Positions 26,863-36,581 are shown, counted from the stretch's first letter. The stretch: DNA of 64,000 bases from Bacillus sp. FJAT-49711 (GCF_018343715.1 NZ_JAGYPL010000003.1:627784-691783), one strand, 5' to 3'. Program-made: numbers and translations. Notes: generated by a model from the letters alone, not told the origin.

Positions 26863-28458
26863 TTAAGGCATTTCTGCCACGGTATCGTAACCTTTATTGG
26901 TAAACAAAGATATAAATCCTTCTTTTCTCTCTTCCTTTTCTAATTCGTGTTCTAAACAATAATCTAAAAATCCTAACAATGCTTTTGCCGATAAAATTGC
27001 ACCCGACACATTGATTTCGGAGTTAATCAATTTAGCCTTGTCACTTATTTTTTCAAGATGCCTTTCTCCGCCAAACTTATTAGCAGTTACATAACCAAAA
27101 TAAGCAACTGATTTACCTTCGTAACCGTGATAATTAGGGATATATTCCGATGCCATGTGTGACGCTAGATTTGCTGATAAGGTGAATTTTTCTCTATAAT
27201 TTTTAGCATCTAAAATACAAATTGTTTCTTCGTCTACATGAACTAAAATCTCGATCTCCGTTCGTATGTCATCACCCAATGGCTTAGGACGCATATCTAC
27301 TTCAAAACCAATAGATTTTAAGATTTCACCTGTTTTATCCTCAAAAACACGATCGTTTTCTTCGTAAAGATATGATTCAACAAAATCTTCATTTAGAGAT
27401 TCATAAGTGTGTTTGTGCAATTCATAGGCAAATTTTCTAGCTTCATTAGTGGAAAGTTCCTGTTCTAATATCTCCGCAATCTCCTCAACACTTAATCCCT
27501 GAATCAATGGATAAGGAGATAAAAGACGTTGAACCTTTCGTATGCTCTTTCCTTTATTCGTAGCAGGGGGTAACGAACCATATGGACTTGCTTTGTAACT
27601 ATCTACATCTAATCCTGCGTTTTCAGCGAACCTTTCAAGTGAAATTAAGAACCTTTTATTAAATGGATACCTATTTTCTAAGTAGTCCAGCATTTTAGAA
27701 GTTGCTTCATGCTTATCGGTTGGTAATCTCAATGCGTCTCCTCTGACGTAATCAACAAGCCCTGTGTAATCACAAAGCATCATAAACGTATGAGCAACAT
27801 CCCCGTGTGCTGACGCAAAATCACGAGCATCACTGTCCGCTCTTTCTCTATGATCAAATAGAGTAGCTACTGCTTGCTTCATATCATTTTTCTCACTATC
27901 TGAGGCATTTCTAAAATCTACTATTTTTTTTGTAACATTAAATAATTCATCGTCTCGTTTAGCTGTAAGTGCAAAAAATGTGATTTCCTCTTTAGTAATA
28001 TAATAATTTAGTAATGGTTGATTTACTAAACGCACAAGGAACCTCGCTGGTCTTATTTGGAAACCATCTTCATACTTAGGACGAAATCCGCTATCCAAAA
28101 AATAAGCATTGGGGATTTGCAAGGTTAAAATCTGCTTTGAAATATTATCCCTGACTTTTTCAGAACTTAATATTTTCTGACCAACTTTGGTAAGGACTAA
28201 GTAACCCTCTTGGTTCAAGTATACATACCCGAAGGTACGTAACATAGCTCCCCATGTTCTTCCACCAGACCCATCATTACTAATATTATCTCTCTTCAAT
28301 CCTTCGGACACTAATACAGCTTCATATTGCTTATGAGCATCTCTGTTTCCATACCAAACAATAGTAAAATTATTGGTAGCAATTTTAAGTGCTCGCAGTG
28401 CATCTACATGGAACTTTGGATCTCTCTCTGGTCGAGTAATAAACCATACTTTTCTCAC
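26863..28458 (-). CDS. AlwI-like type II restriction endonuclease
   Basis: The 531-aa protein begins VRKVWFITRPERDPKFHVDA and has the N-terminal layout of the AlwI restriction endonuclease family (PERDP...GLKRDN..GSGGRTWGAML), with a PD-(D/E)XK-like core near the C-terminus (TEIEILVHVDEET then ICILDAKNYREKF). AlwI itself cuts beside GGATC; this enzyme's site is unknown. The GTG start has a GGGGG site. It is downstream of the small helical gene and upstream of the HNH and methyltransferase genes. Confidence 0.8.
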   Translation of the reverse strand: MRKVWFITRPERDPKFHVDALRALKIATNNFTIVWYGNRDAHKQYEAVLVSEGLKRDNISNDGSGGRTWGAMLRTFGYVYLNQEGYLVLTKVGQKILSSEKVRDNISKQILTLQIPNAYFLDSGFRPKYEDGFQIRPARFLVRLVNQPLLNYYITKEEITFFALTAKRDDELFNVTKKIVDFRNASDSEKNDMKQAVATLFDHRERADSDARDFASAHGDVAHTFMMLCDYTGLVDYVRGDALRLPTDKHEATSKMLDYLENRYPFNKRFLISLERFAENAGLDVDSYKASPYGSLPPATNKGKSIRKVQRLLSPYPLIQGLSVEEIAEILEQELSTNEARKFAYELHKHTYESLNEDFVESYLYEENDRVFEDKTGEILKSIGFEVDMRPKPLGDDIRTEIEILVHVDEETICILDAKNYREKFTLSANLASHMASEYIPNYHGYEGKSVAYFGYVTANKFGGERHLEKISDKAKLINSEINVSGAILSAKALLGFLDYCLEHELEKEERKEGFISLFTNKGYDTVAEMP

Positions 28459-28477
28459 CGTATATCCCCCTTTAATT

Positions 28478-28915
28478 TTAAGAAATTAGGATTCTAACCT
28501 TTTCCATTATTTCCTTTTCTTTTTCATTTAATTTATTTTTATATCCCATGGATGCCCAATCGCCCAAGACATCAAGAAAAAGCTGTTTGTCAGTAATTAT
28601 GAAATCATTTATATAATTTTCATCCTCATCAGATAAACGTGAAATCAAAGTTGAAATACTCAGTATTTTCTTATCAAAAACATTCATTAGCTTATGTTCT
28701 TTTAGATCATGTTTTTCGTTAATAACTGAAAGAACCTTTACAAAGGAAGAAATATGAATATCTTCATTATTGTTGTAGGCATCATTAAACCAATTGTTAC
28801 TATTCCCCGCTCGGTTACTTACTTCTCTATGAGTCAACTTAGCTTCAGAGATTAAATCATCAATATTATCCATCAGCCTATAAAGTAGACTTTTTCTCAG
28901 TAGTTTTATAAGCAT
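28478..28915 (-). CDS. small helix-turn-helix-like protein of the restriction cluster
   Basis: The 145-aa protein contains MDNIDDLISEAKLTHREVSN and RAGNSNNWFNDAYNNNEDIH, which looks like a Xre-type helix-turn-helix of the kind used by controller (C) proteins that delay endonuclease expression. It is the first gene of the cluster and ends 19 bp before the endonuclease start. Translation could begin at 28915 or at the internal MDNIDD. Confidence 0.55.
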   Translation of the reverse strand: MLIKLLRKSLLYRLMDNIDDLISEAKLTHREVSNRAGNSNNWFNDAYNNNEDIHISSFVKVLSVINEKHDLKEHKLMNVFDKKILSISTLISRLSDEDENYINDFIITDKQLFLDVLGDWASMGYKNKLNEKEKEIMEKVRILIS

Positions 28916-28985
28916 ATTCTTGTCGATTTGAACACACCCTCTTTCTTCGTATAATTACTTACTCATAGTTTAATCCTTATCAAAA

Positions 28986-29018
28986 TAAAAAAATCACCCG
29001 CAAAGGTGATATTTCGAT
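28986..29018 (-). terminator. terminator upstream of the restriction cluster
   Basis: On the minus strand ATCACC and GGTGAT pair around TTTGCG, followed by TTTTTTTA; it ends the small zinc-ribbon gene. Confidence 0.7.
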
Positions 29019-29032
29019 TCGAACCATATTTA

Positions 29033-29227
29033 TTAAATCTTCTTAGTATTTTTAACTAGATTTATGACATTGCCATCATCATATGGTTGCGAATAATAAA
29101 TTTTACCGCACTTTTGACATTTCACATCACAAACACGATTATATATAAGTTTTTCCTTTTTAGATAAATGTACTGGTGGTTCTTCCACACCAATAACAAG
29201 CAATACTCCTCCGCAATTACAAATCAA
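29033..29227 (-). CDS. small zinc-ribbon protein (64 aa)
   Basis: Starts with TTG after a GAGGGG site. Cysteines MICNCGG and VKCQKCGKIYYSQP form a likely zinc ribbon. No known family; the pattern is of a small regulatory or RNA/DNA-associated ribbon. The 62-aa frame just upstream at 29240-29428 is poorly supported and I leave it out. Confidence 0.55.
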   Translation of the reverse strand: MICNCGGVLLVIGVEEPPVHLSKKEKLIYNRVCDVKCQKCGKIYYSQPYDDGNVINLVKNTKKI

Positions 29228-29477
29228 ATTTATCGCCCCTCATTCAAAATAAGCATACTTTATTGTGGTACATCGCTTATATTCGTCCTCACTAATTATA
29301 ATTAGCAATCCCATTTTACTCCAAACCTTTTTATTTGTATTGTCTGAACCCCATAAACCTGTTAGATAGGCGAAAAATATATACTTTATAAGTCCCCTAC
29401 GAGGAACTTTCGCCCCAATAGAATGCAATCCATGTAGAGCCGAAGTTTATAGGGTTGCCATAAAAAACAGATACATA

Positions 29478-29515
29478 AAAAAGGAAGCTGCGTTATACAG
29501 CCTCCTCCATATCAA
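29478..29515 (-). terminator. terminator of the large helicase gene
   Basis: On the minus strand AGGAGGCTG and CAGCTTCCT pair around TATAACG, followed by TTTTTT, 4 bp after the stop codon. Confidence 0.8.
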
Positions 29516-29518
29516 GGG

Positions 29519-32500
29519 CTAAAGAACCTTTTCAACCCTATATTTTTCCTTTAGGTATTCTTGATCTTTAAACCCGACGATAGTGTAAGTCCTTGTTCCT
29601 CCCTTTTTATCCTCAAGCAGATTCAAGAGCCGTCTAAATGATTTAACGTCAAATTTTGTTTCCCCCGGCTTCACTCCGTATGCTTTTATCATTTGATCGC
29701 TAAATCCCTTCAAATAGTTATCTACTTCCGTTTTAGAAGAAAATTTAAGTTTCCTTCCGTCCTCCCTATACCTTTTCAGTTGAAAGCACACGGTTTCATA
29801 TAACTTTACCTCGATTGAGTTCTCTTGTGACAATTTGATTCTCTCAACTCTTTCATAATCCCGTTTTTCCTTTATATAGGAATAGGGTTTATCCTTGTTT
29901 GCTTTCATATGAGCCTTCATGACATTGCTGACAAATGAGTGGTCATATGCGTTTTGGAAAAAATAGACCAAGTCAATCCTTGCATCACTGCCAAACTCCT
30001 TCAGAACTGATTTCCCTCTATCACGGCCATTTAGAAGGTACTCTCTGCGTAAGCTATCGTACCAACCCTTATCATTAGCAATTCTTTGTAAGTTCTCTTT
30101 TCGAGTACCAGTAGAATTTATCTTTTGGGATTCTAACTTTGAATCAGCAATTTCCCACTCATCACATACTTGTGAAAATGTGCATCCAAAACTCTTCTCA
30201 AGTTCCCGAATCAATGCCTCTGGATGAGTATAATTGAAGTATGTCTGATAGAGAATTAATTCACTTTGAATAATCGGGCTGCATACATGGATTTTTCCTT
30301 GCTTATCTGTGAACAATCCTGCTTCTCTCTCCATTTCATCCAATCTGATTCTTGTACGTGTAGGATTTCTCCTCATTCCTTTAATGACTGCAATTGTATT
30401 CTCAGCCTTCATGATTTCTTCTTCCAGAAAAGTGTGGTAAAGAAATACTTTGCTCCCTTTTTTTGATTTTGGTGCTTGAAAATAGAGGTTCAAGGAACTG
30501 TATTGAATTCGAAAACGATGCGACATCTGAATGATCCTTACAGCATTGTGGTTAAGGGACTCAGCCGAACAAAGTATCCAAGTTTCATCATTCTCATTGT
30601 TGTTCACGATCGATATGCCTGATCCAAGTACAGTCGTTGCTAAGATTACTTGAATGTTATCTGGAATTAATCCATAATCAATAAGCATCGACTCTTCATC
30701 CGAACGGTATTTCTCTTTCTTGGCAAATATCCCAATGGATGGAATTCCCCTCTTTTTAAGTTCCGCAGCAAACCATTCGATTGCATCGGTTGATTCAATG
30801 AATACCAACAGTTTTTTTTCAATGTCACTTTCAACGGCGAGTTGTATTCTATTGAGCATTTTCTCCTCAACTTGCACTGATGTTCCCTCTAAAATGGTAT
30901 ATTTAGCTTCTTTAAACGGATTTTGATGATCCTTCTGATTGATTTTGATAATCAAATCGTAGTCATCGGAACGAAGGTGTTGTGGGGTAGCTGTAACATC
31001 CAGGGACACACCGCCTGCATTAAGAATCGCCTTCTCAGCTACAAGGTAGTCCCTTACCGCATCAGGCTTATAGGAAGCATCCGTGGACAAAACGTGTTTC
31101 TCATCGGTAATGAGGAGAATTGGTAGGGGTTCATTTACAGAAGTGCCTATCTGTTTATCCATTTTCATATCCACAATGACTGGTGCATGATCAATGGTGG
31201 TGAGAAAGCTAGGAGTAGTTTTTACCATGGACTCTCTCTCTTTGACTTCGTATTTGTCGGAACCTGTAATTCTGATAGAAATTCCATCGCTTTCAAAGTC
31301 ATTTTGAAGGTTGTTGATTAGAGCATTGCGGGGGCAATTGTAGAGGGCAAAACCGTAGGGATGTTTTTGAGGGGTAAGATTACATTTCATTCTCTCATTG
31401 TATTCATGGATCATCTTGGTCAATGCGTAGCTCTTTCCGCTTCCAGTTCCAGAAATCAGAATAATTTTCTTCCCTCTGTACTTGAAACCAAATAGAATCT
31501 CTTTTAATTCCTCATAGACTTCTTTGTTCTCATAGATCTTCCCATTAATTTCAAATGAAAGGTCTATCCTGATTTCGTGATTTTCCATAAAGGTAAAGAG
31601 ATTTTCAGTGGCAACGTCATGCTGTTTAAGGATATGGTTTAAAGAACCCACCCCTACATCTTTGTAGTTCTTAAATTCATCCACATCTTGCTTAAATGCT
31701 GTTCCTTTCTTGAGGGCATCAGCCAGTTGGATTTTTTGCTGATGTGTTATCTGGCCATCATCCTCTAGGTTGTTCAATACCATGAACAGATAACTAATTT
31801 CCCTATAGTTAAGAGAAACCAACTTCTGCGATTTAAAAGCATTCAACAAATTATTGAAGTCAACTTCAGACGTAACCATTTTATTGTTGAAATCTTTGTC
31901 AAGCAACCGATAAACCACCTCTTGTTTGCTTATCTTCTTTCGTTCTTTCTCCAGTATCTTTTCTATACGGGAAATTTCATTCAAATATGGGTTTAAGCTG
32001 TATATTTCCAGATCTTCATTCACTGTTACAGGTTTTCCCGAAGGAAGAATATTTTTGCTTAGCGTCATACTTTTATCAAATGCAACGCCTATTTTCGCAC
32101 CTAAATCATCCCGAAATCTTTCCATTACATAGGATGATATTTCGTAACCTACGCACTCTTCAGATACCAACACATAACAGTGGTAATTCTTCTCTGATAG
32201 CTTCTTACCACTTGAATAAGACTCTTGAACAAAGTGGCAATAGTCATATATATTCTGTATCACTTTCTCAATTTGGTTCGGAGGGATAGAAGAAATATCA
32301 TTCAAATTAAAGCAATAGATGTTAGTTTGGTGATTTTGGATAAAATTCCTCAACCTCTTTGATTTTTCCCAAGAACCTACAGAAAGAGGGACACCTCCTG
32401 TTAAATAACGCTTAAATTCCTGCCACGTTACACGATTAAATCCCTTTTTCTTTTCATTCACTTCATCTAGGTATTTTTGTATCACTTCAATATTGACTAA

Positions 32501-32614
32501 TGCCTCCTCTTTAGAATCGAACCCGTGTGTAAATGGCTGCATCAGGATTTCAATGCTTTTGAGTGTATTCTTTTTAACATTCTTTCCTACTTCTTTAATT
32601 GATTTGGAGTTCAT
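29519..32614 (-). CDS. large superfamily-2-like helicase, possible replication protein
   Basis: The 1031-aa protein has an N-terminal part with no clear family (residues 1-350), then Walker A (LISGTGSGKSYALTK), DEAD-like box II (LLITDEKHVLS), motif III-like VTATPQHL and a C-terminal helicase lobe (ATTVLGSGISIVNNN, QMSHRFRI). The same layout occurs in plasmid or phage origin-binding helicases. With the ParM/ParR pair 5 kb away it may be the replication protein of a former plasmid. Other readings are a defence or transposition helicase. Confidence 0.65.
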   Translation of the reverse strand: MNSKSIKEVGKNVKKNTLKSIEILMQPFTHGFDSKEEALVNIEVIQKYLDEVNEKKKGFNRVTWQEFKRYLTGGVPLSVGSWEKSKRLRNFIQNHQTNIYCFNLNDISSIPPNQIEKVIQNIYDYCHFVQESYSSGKKLSEKNYHCYVLVSEECVGYEISSYVMERFRDDLGAKIGVAFDKSMTLSKNILPSGKPVTVNEDLEIYSLNPYLNEISRIEKILEKERKKISKQEVVYRLLDKDFNNKMVTSEVDFNNLLNAFKSQKLVSLNYREISYLFMVLNNLEDDGQITHQQKIQLADALKKGTAFKQDVDEFKNYKDVGVGSLNHILKQHDVATENLFTFMENHEIRIDLSFEINGKIYENKEVYEELKEILFGFKYRGKKIILISGTGSGKSYALTKMIHEYNERMKCNLTPQKHPYGFALYNCPRNALINNLQNDFESDGISIRITGSDKYEVKERESMVKTTPSFLTTIDHAPVIVDMKMDKQIGTSVNEPLPILLITDEKHVLSTDASYKPDAVRDYLVAEKAILNAGGVSLDVTATPQHLRSDDYDLIIKINQKDHQNPFKEAKYTILEGTSVQVEEKMLNRIQLAVESDIEKKLLVFIESTDAIEWFAAELKKRGIPSIGIFAKKEKYRSDEESMLIDYGLIPDNIQVILATTVLGSGISIVNNNENDETWILCSAESLNHNAVRIIQMSHRFRIQYSSLNLYFQAPKSKKGSKVFLYHTFLEEEIMKAENTIAVIKGMRRNPTRTRIRLDEMEREAGLFTDKQGKIHVCSPIIQSELILYQTYFNYTHPEALIRELEKSFGCTFSQVCDEWEIADSKLESQKINSTGTRKENLQRIANDKGWYDSLRREYLLNGRDRGKSVLKEFGSDARIDLVYFFQNAYDHSFVSNVMKAHMKANKDKPYSYIKEKRDYERVERIKLSQENSIEVKLYETVCFQLKRYREDGRKLKFSSKTEVDNYLKGFSDQMIKAYGVKPGETKFDVKSFRRLLNLLEDKKGGTRTYTIVGFKDQEYLKEKYRVEKVL

Positions 32615-32619
32615 AAAAA

Positions 32620-33150
32620 CTACCTACCTTTCAGTTGTATTGCTATTATTATAGAAGGTCTTAGGTAGGTAAATAAAATATAGTATGTTTGATACTGTTC
32701 GAGCTCATTTTAAAGAGAAAGGTAGCAATTTAGGGCATTTTGATATTACCATCACTTGAATAGAGCAACCCCTAAAAACTCTGCTCTTGAGGCAAAAAAT
32801 CGTATAAAGACTATATAAATACTATTATTTTCGCCCTTTATATCTTTTACATTTCACGGGAGATGTTTATAGGGTTGGGAAAGTCTTCTTTACTGATTTA
32901 AAACTCAATCTTTGCATCTTTTACATCATGTACAGGAATTATTTTTTTACATATATGAGTATCTTTTCTCTCCTTATGATTGTTCCTTTTCAAGGCAAAG
33001 TTTATACTTAAATCTGGAAAGCGAAAACTTTAATTTTTTCTCCTATATAGGGTTATGTTTCGGTCATCGTGTTTTGACAAAATGCTCAGTTTTTATCCTT
33101 CCTGAATACAAAATTGCTTGTGATCAATATATCAAAAAGCCTAAATAGTG
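32620..33150. other. 530-bp gene-free stretch, possible origin region
   Basis: AT-rich, between the helicase and an Xre-type gene. It holds TTTATAGGGTTGGGAAAG near 32870 and a copy of the repeat ATAGGGTTATGTTTCGGTCA at 33047-33075. If the helicase is a replication protein its origin could lie here, but I see no clear iterons. A 78-codon plus-strand frame overlaps the repeat and is not convincing. Confidence 0.35.
33047..33075 (+). repeat. dispersed repeat B, short copy
   Basis: ATAGGGTTATGTTTCGGTCA followed by TCGTGTTTT. The same sequence is at 36385-36414 and 41712-41740, where it belongs to a longer repeat. Confidence 0.75.
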
Positions 33151-33157
33151 GTCATAA

Positions 33158-33194
33158 AAAAACTCGGCATCCGTTAAAGAAGAAGCCGAATTAA
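33158..33194 (-). terminator. terminator of the Xre-type regulator gene
   Basis: On the minus strand TTCGGC and GCCGAG form the stem, followed by TTTTTTTATG. Confidence 0.7.
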
Positions 33195-33208
33195 GTAATT
33201 TTGCAGTG

Positions 33209-33496
33209 TTAATCAGAAATCCTTTTTAATGACTCGTGATCCTCGATTATCAATTGCAAGTATTGTAAAATCTTCTCGACAGGCCAATTAAAACCTACCA
33301 GGATGTTAATTTGATTTTTTAGGGAAGAGCCCCTATATCCCTTCTCGAGCCTAAACAGATAACTAGGTGATAAATTCGTTTTTGTTGCAAGTTCTTCGAA
33401 CGTCATTCCTAGCTCCTTTCTTCTCTTACCAACAAAATCGGCAAAATCATTCAATGCCTCCTGTATCTCGTCGATTCTATCCTTTTTATTTTCCAT
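33209..33496 (-). CDS. Xre-family helix-turn-helix regulator
   Basis: The 95-aa protein has a typical Cro/CI-type motif: FVGKRRKELGMTFEELATKT, NLSPSYLFRLEKGYRG. It is a stand-alone DNA-binding protein. The GGGAGGAATTTTGC stretch before its ATG is a normal ribosome-binding site. Targets unknown; plasmid and phage copy-control genes often look like this. Confidence 0.85.
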   Translation of the reverse strand: MENKKDRIDEIQEALNDFADFVGKRRKELGMTFEELATKTNLSPSYLFRLEKGYRGSSLKNQINILVGFNWPVEKILQYLQLIIEDHESLKRISD

Positions 33497-33695
33497 GCAA
33501 AATTCCTCCCTTTATAACTGCTAGAGCATTGTCCAGACCTGTTTTTTGAATCTATTTATACTAAGCAAAAGAGAAGAATTAATTACCTTAGAATGAAAGG
33601 TTAAGATAAAAAAATGACAACTATCATACGGGGCCCTAATATCAATATCTGTGAAAGGCTTTCTGATTATTTCAACCTCGAAAAATAAGAACTTT

Positions 33696-34058
33696 TTAAG
33701 CAAGATCCCATCGTTTGAGTAATTCTATTAATTCTCTTTGACTTGATCCATACCAGCTACATTCGGCTCTTCTAAAGCAATTAAAATCAACTTTTGCTCC
33801 TTTTTGCAATAGAACTTCAGCGACCTCCAGAAAGCCATAATAACAGGCGATCTCTAAAGGACTTCTCCCTACATCATCAACTTTGTTAGGATCAGCACCC
33901 AGCTCAATTAGTCTCTTCACAAATTCAATATTATTTTGCCGTACTGCCCACATTAGCGGAGTGCCACCTGCTATTTCATCATTAACATCATTACCTATAA
34001 AATATCTCTCAATTTCTGAATGATTATTTTCCCGAAGTAGCTCAAAATATTTATCCAT
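33696..34058 (-). CDS. ankyrin-repeat protein
   Basis: The 120-aa protein has three ankyrin units: GGTPLMWAVRQNNIEFVKRL, IELGADPNKVDDVGRSPLEI and FLEVAEVLLQKGAKVDFN. Start ATG 34058 follows AAGGTGAG. Single small ankyrin proteins in Bacillales often lie beside polymorphic toxin genes as immunity proteins, which fits the neighbouring fragments, but no toxin is present. Confidence 0.85.
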   Translation of the reverse strand: MDKYFELLRENNHSEIERYFIGNDVNDEIAGGTPLMWAVRQNNIEFVKRLIELGADPNKVDDVGRSPLEIACYYGFLEVAEVLLQKGAKVDFNCFRRAECSWYGSSQRELIELLKRWDLA

Positions 34059-34115
34059 CTCTCTCACCTTCTTTTTTAGTTTTATCAATTCTTTTATTAT
34101 GCAAAGTTTAAGAAC

Positions 34116-34814
34116 TTATTCTTGCTGCAAGAATCCCTTTAAAAAACTCTCAAACTCCTCAATTTTCACATTAAATAGATCGACAAATAACAATGGTTGC
34201 TCTATCCCACCCTCATCCTTTCCTATGTCTGTCCTTTTTCCGATGTCGTTATTCTTAGATGAGTATTGATATTTCACCATCTCTAACAATTGGAAGAATC
34301 GCATATCACTATGCTGTTGCCAAATATCGAAAATTAGGTTCAAAATAGTCTTGATTCTCTCCTGATCTCTTCTTTCATTTTCACTTTCTCTATTTTTTTC
34401 TCTATTCCTCTCTATAACCTCCATAATTTTTCCTTGCATGATTTTACTTCGTTTTCTATCTTCCTCAATTACAGAACAGGTCTCTCTCAAATCCTTTGAA
34501 TTCTTTATCTCGTAAATCAAATAATCATCTCCACCCAAAATAATGCCGTCATCCACAAAATCAACATACGGCAAATTAAGGGTCCTCCAAAAATCAGAAT
34601 TTGGAGCTTCATCATTAATAAAAATATGAAGTTTATATGATTCAATATCTGACGTTACAGCAGTACAATTCCCTTCCCCAGTTTCCAATGCTTTTTCAAT
34701 TGTCGCCTTCATTCTCTCTAAACCTTCTCTTCTACCAATAATTATGGCCTCGTCGTGATGGTATTTTTGTGGATAAATATGTAATATCGGAAAATTACTC
34801 CCTCTTCCATTCAT
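34116..34814 (-). CDS. hypothetical protein, possible immunity protein
   Basis: The 232-aa protein has an N-terminal globular part (ILHIYPQKYHHDEAIIIGRR, EGLERMKATIEKALETGEGN) and a long charged coiled-coil-like middle (RKRSKIMQGKIMEVIERNRE). The N-terminus resembles small immunity-type proteins. It overlaps the end of the fragment at 34795, suggesting that the two were once a coupled pair. No enzyme motif. Confidence 0.5.
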   Translation of the reverse strand: MNGRGSNFPILHIYPQKYHHDEAIIIGRREGLERMKATIEKALETGEGNCTAVTSDIESYKLHIFINDEAPNSDFWRTLNLPYVDFVDDGIILGGDDYLIYEIKNSKDLRETCSVIEEDRKRSKIMQGKIMEVIERNREKNRESENERRDQERIKTILNLIFDIWQQHSDMRFFQLLEMVKYQYSSKNNDIGKRTDIGKDEGGIEQPLLFVDLFNVKIEEFESFLKGFLQQE

Positions 34815-34960
34815 ATCTTGTAATTCCTCCCAATTGAATACTATAACTGTCTAACCAAGTACTTTTTATCTCAAGAAACATACGTTTATATCTCTCTTCA
34901 ATCCAGTCCCCTGCAAAATCATTTTTTACCTCGATGACTAAGGCGTTCCCTCAATCACTA
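34795..34960 (-). pseudogene. C-terminal fragment of an unknown protein
   Basis: The minus strand reads ALVIEVKNDFAGDWIEERYK and then STWLDSYSIQLGGITRYEWK to a stop at 34795, with coding-like composition but no start. The frame is lost near 34960. The ALVIEVKND pattern resembles a small nuclease or toxin C-terminus. It overlaps the start of the possible immunity gene by 20 bp. Confidence 0.5.
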
Positions 34961-35094
34961 CAGAAGATGGAGCAATCCAAGTATCGAAAGATGGTTTTGA
35001 TATTCTTTGCGAGACTTTTGATAAAACCGCCCGTCATAGTTCCTCACCGTTCATAATCATTGCTCACTTTCATTATGTTTTCATATTCGAATGA
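34950..35094 (+). pseudogene. short coding remnant on the plus strand
   Basis: The frame SITTEDGAIQVSKDGFDILC continues to ETFDKTARHSSSP and stops at 35094. It has no start and meets the opposite-strand fragment at about 34955, so this is a breakpoint between two eroded genes. The rest of 35100-35215 has nothing clear. Confidence 0.35.
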
Positions 35095-35217
35095 CATACT
35101 CATGCACTCGTTGCATTTAAAAACCAAGTTTCTCATCTTAATAAAGTTGCCGTACAGTTTTCTTGCTCTAACATCACTGCTTCAAGTTCAAAGAATTCTC
35201 CATCAAAAAATAAACAA

Positions 35218-35739
35218 TTATTTAAAAAATTGCCTAACAAACACTCCCAAATCTTGATCTGTAGTACTAGAACTTTTTGAGGCAAGTTCTATAGATTTTA
35301 AAATTGTACGTTCAATATCATTCAACGATTCTTGTTTTTTTGGCTTGCTATTAATTAATTCTTCATACTCTGCCCATTCTTGGTATTTCCTATGGTTCAT
35401 TCTTGTAAAATCCAAAGCATTTTTTGTCGTGGAAACCTTGTTCATTAACAAATGGATGGCCAAATTCTCCATAAAGTTCTTTGATAACTTAAAATTCCAA
35501 TTAAGCAAGATATAATATAGCAAAGCATTTATGACTTCTTCGGTCATACCGTATTCCCTCATGTATTCAACTGCTTCAATTTTTTCTTTGGAAGGACCAA
35601 AAACATTTGAATATTTGCCCAAAAGCTCTTCTGGAGTATCATTTTCAAGCTGTTTAACAAGTTCATATTGCTTATCCATTGTCATTTTAAAAAGCTCCTT
35701 TATGTTTTCTATGATTTCTTCAAGTAGTTTCTTATCCAA
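35218..35739 (-). CDS. hypothetical helical protein (173 aa)
   Basis: Begins MDKKLLEEIIENIKELFKMT and is helical throughout, with a Lys/Ser-rich linker near the C-terminus (NSKPKKQESLNDIERT). No family recognised. The gene fragment directly upstream probably belonged to the same operon. Confidence 0.55.
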   Translation of the reverse strand: MDKKLLEEIIENIKELFKMTMDKQYELVKQLENDTPEELLGKYSNVFGPSKEKIEAVEYMREYGMTEEVINALLYYILLNWNFKLSKNFMENLAIHLLMNKVSTTKNALDFTRMNHRKYQEWAEYEELINSKPKKQESLNDIERTILKSIELASKSSSTTDQDLGVFVRQFFK

Positions 35740-35750
35740 TTTCTCTTATT

Positions 35751-35948
35751 TTATATACCTATAAATAAAATTTTATTTTCCAACATAGCTCTATACCGCT
35801 GTTGCAACTCAACGCTATTCTCCGATGTCAGTAGCATCACTATTACCCTCTGGATAACATGTGTGTCTTGATATTCGATCAATGTTTCTTCAAAAACCAA
35901 CTCCCAATCTTCCTGTGGTTTGTGATCCCGTATTATGTCTTTTTGACT
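35751..35948 (-). pseudogene. 3' fragment of an unknown gene
   Basis: A clean coding frame reads DIIRDHKPQEDWELVFEETL, IEYQDTHVIQRVIVMLLTSE and YRAMLENKILFIGI, ending at 35751. The 5' part is replaced by the terminator-containing repeat that begins near 35944. Not long enough to assign a family. Confidence 0.5.
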
Positions 35949-35998
35949 ATTGTCAATTCAAATAAAAAAGCCCGCATCCTAAATGGATTGCGAGCCGT
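35944..35998 (-). terminator. terminator inside a repeated sequence, copy 1
   Basis: GACTATTGTCAA is followed by AAATAAAAAAGCCCGCA and a stem (minus strand GGCTCGCAATCC / GGATGCGGGCT then TTTTTTA). The same arrangement recurs at 37410-37470. Confidence 0.65.
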
Positions 35999-36179
35999 AT
36001 AATTTATTTGCTTTATAGCTATTTTCATTGATACATCTAATCATCTGAGTTCTTCTCCTGCCGCCTATTTCTTGACTAATGGCAAAAAATGATTCATTTC
36101 CTTTATATCTTGCTCTCATTCTACCACCAATTCACATTTTAATAAAATAAATGCGATAAAAAATTCCCTTTTTTTCCCT

Positions 36180-36560
36180 GCAGCAACCATCTAATAGAGG
36201 AATGGCATTAACATTTCATTGACTAAGAAACTCAAAAAACGGGTGCTTAACTTCGGCATAATGAAAGCCTGTTTTGTCATCTTATTATTTAGACCATGTC
36301 TATTATGCTAGATCCATATCTTCTAATCAAGGAGAAATGTCTTTTAATCATAGGATCCAATCAATCACTTATTTTTGAGATATTATAGGGTTATGTTTCG
36401 GTCATCGTGTTTTTCAGTTTTGAAATGGTTCGACATAAGTGAAACTGTAAAGTACCAGGTGAATACTGAATACGGTCTTTATCTTTTCCTTTCACCCCGT
36501 TCTTTTTTATAAAGTCCCCTCAGAGGCCTTTATCCGAACTAAATACAGACTCTATTATGT
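36180..36560 (+). repeat. dispersed repeat B, long copy 1
   Basis: About 380 bp without a gene, matching 41560-41890 in order: AAGAAACT, CTAATCAAGG, TATTATAGGGTTATGTTTCG, AATACGGTCTTTATCTTTT, GAGG(C/T)CTTTATC and ACAGACT. The repeated GGTCTTTATC-type motifs near the end could be transposase-binding sites of another element family. No coding capacity is seen. Confidence 0.65.
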
Positions 36561-36581
36561 TTTTACGGGGTAAGCACTTCA

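Noticed and set aside
29240-29428. 62-codon minus-strand frame upstream of the zinc-ribbon gene
   Set aside because: Weak start context and no recognisable domain; possibly an eroded fragment.
32912-33148. 78-codon plus-strand frame
   Set aside because: It overlaps repeat B and has unlikely composition; treated as chance.
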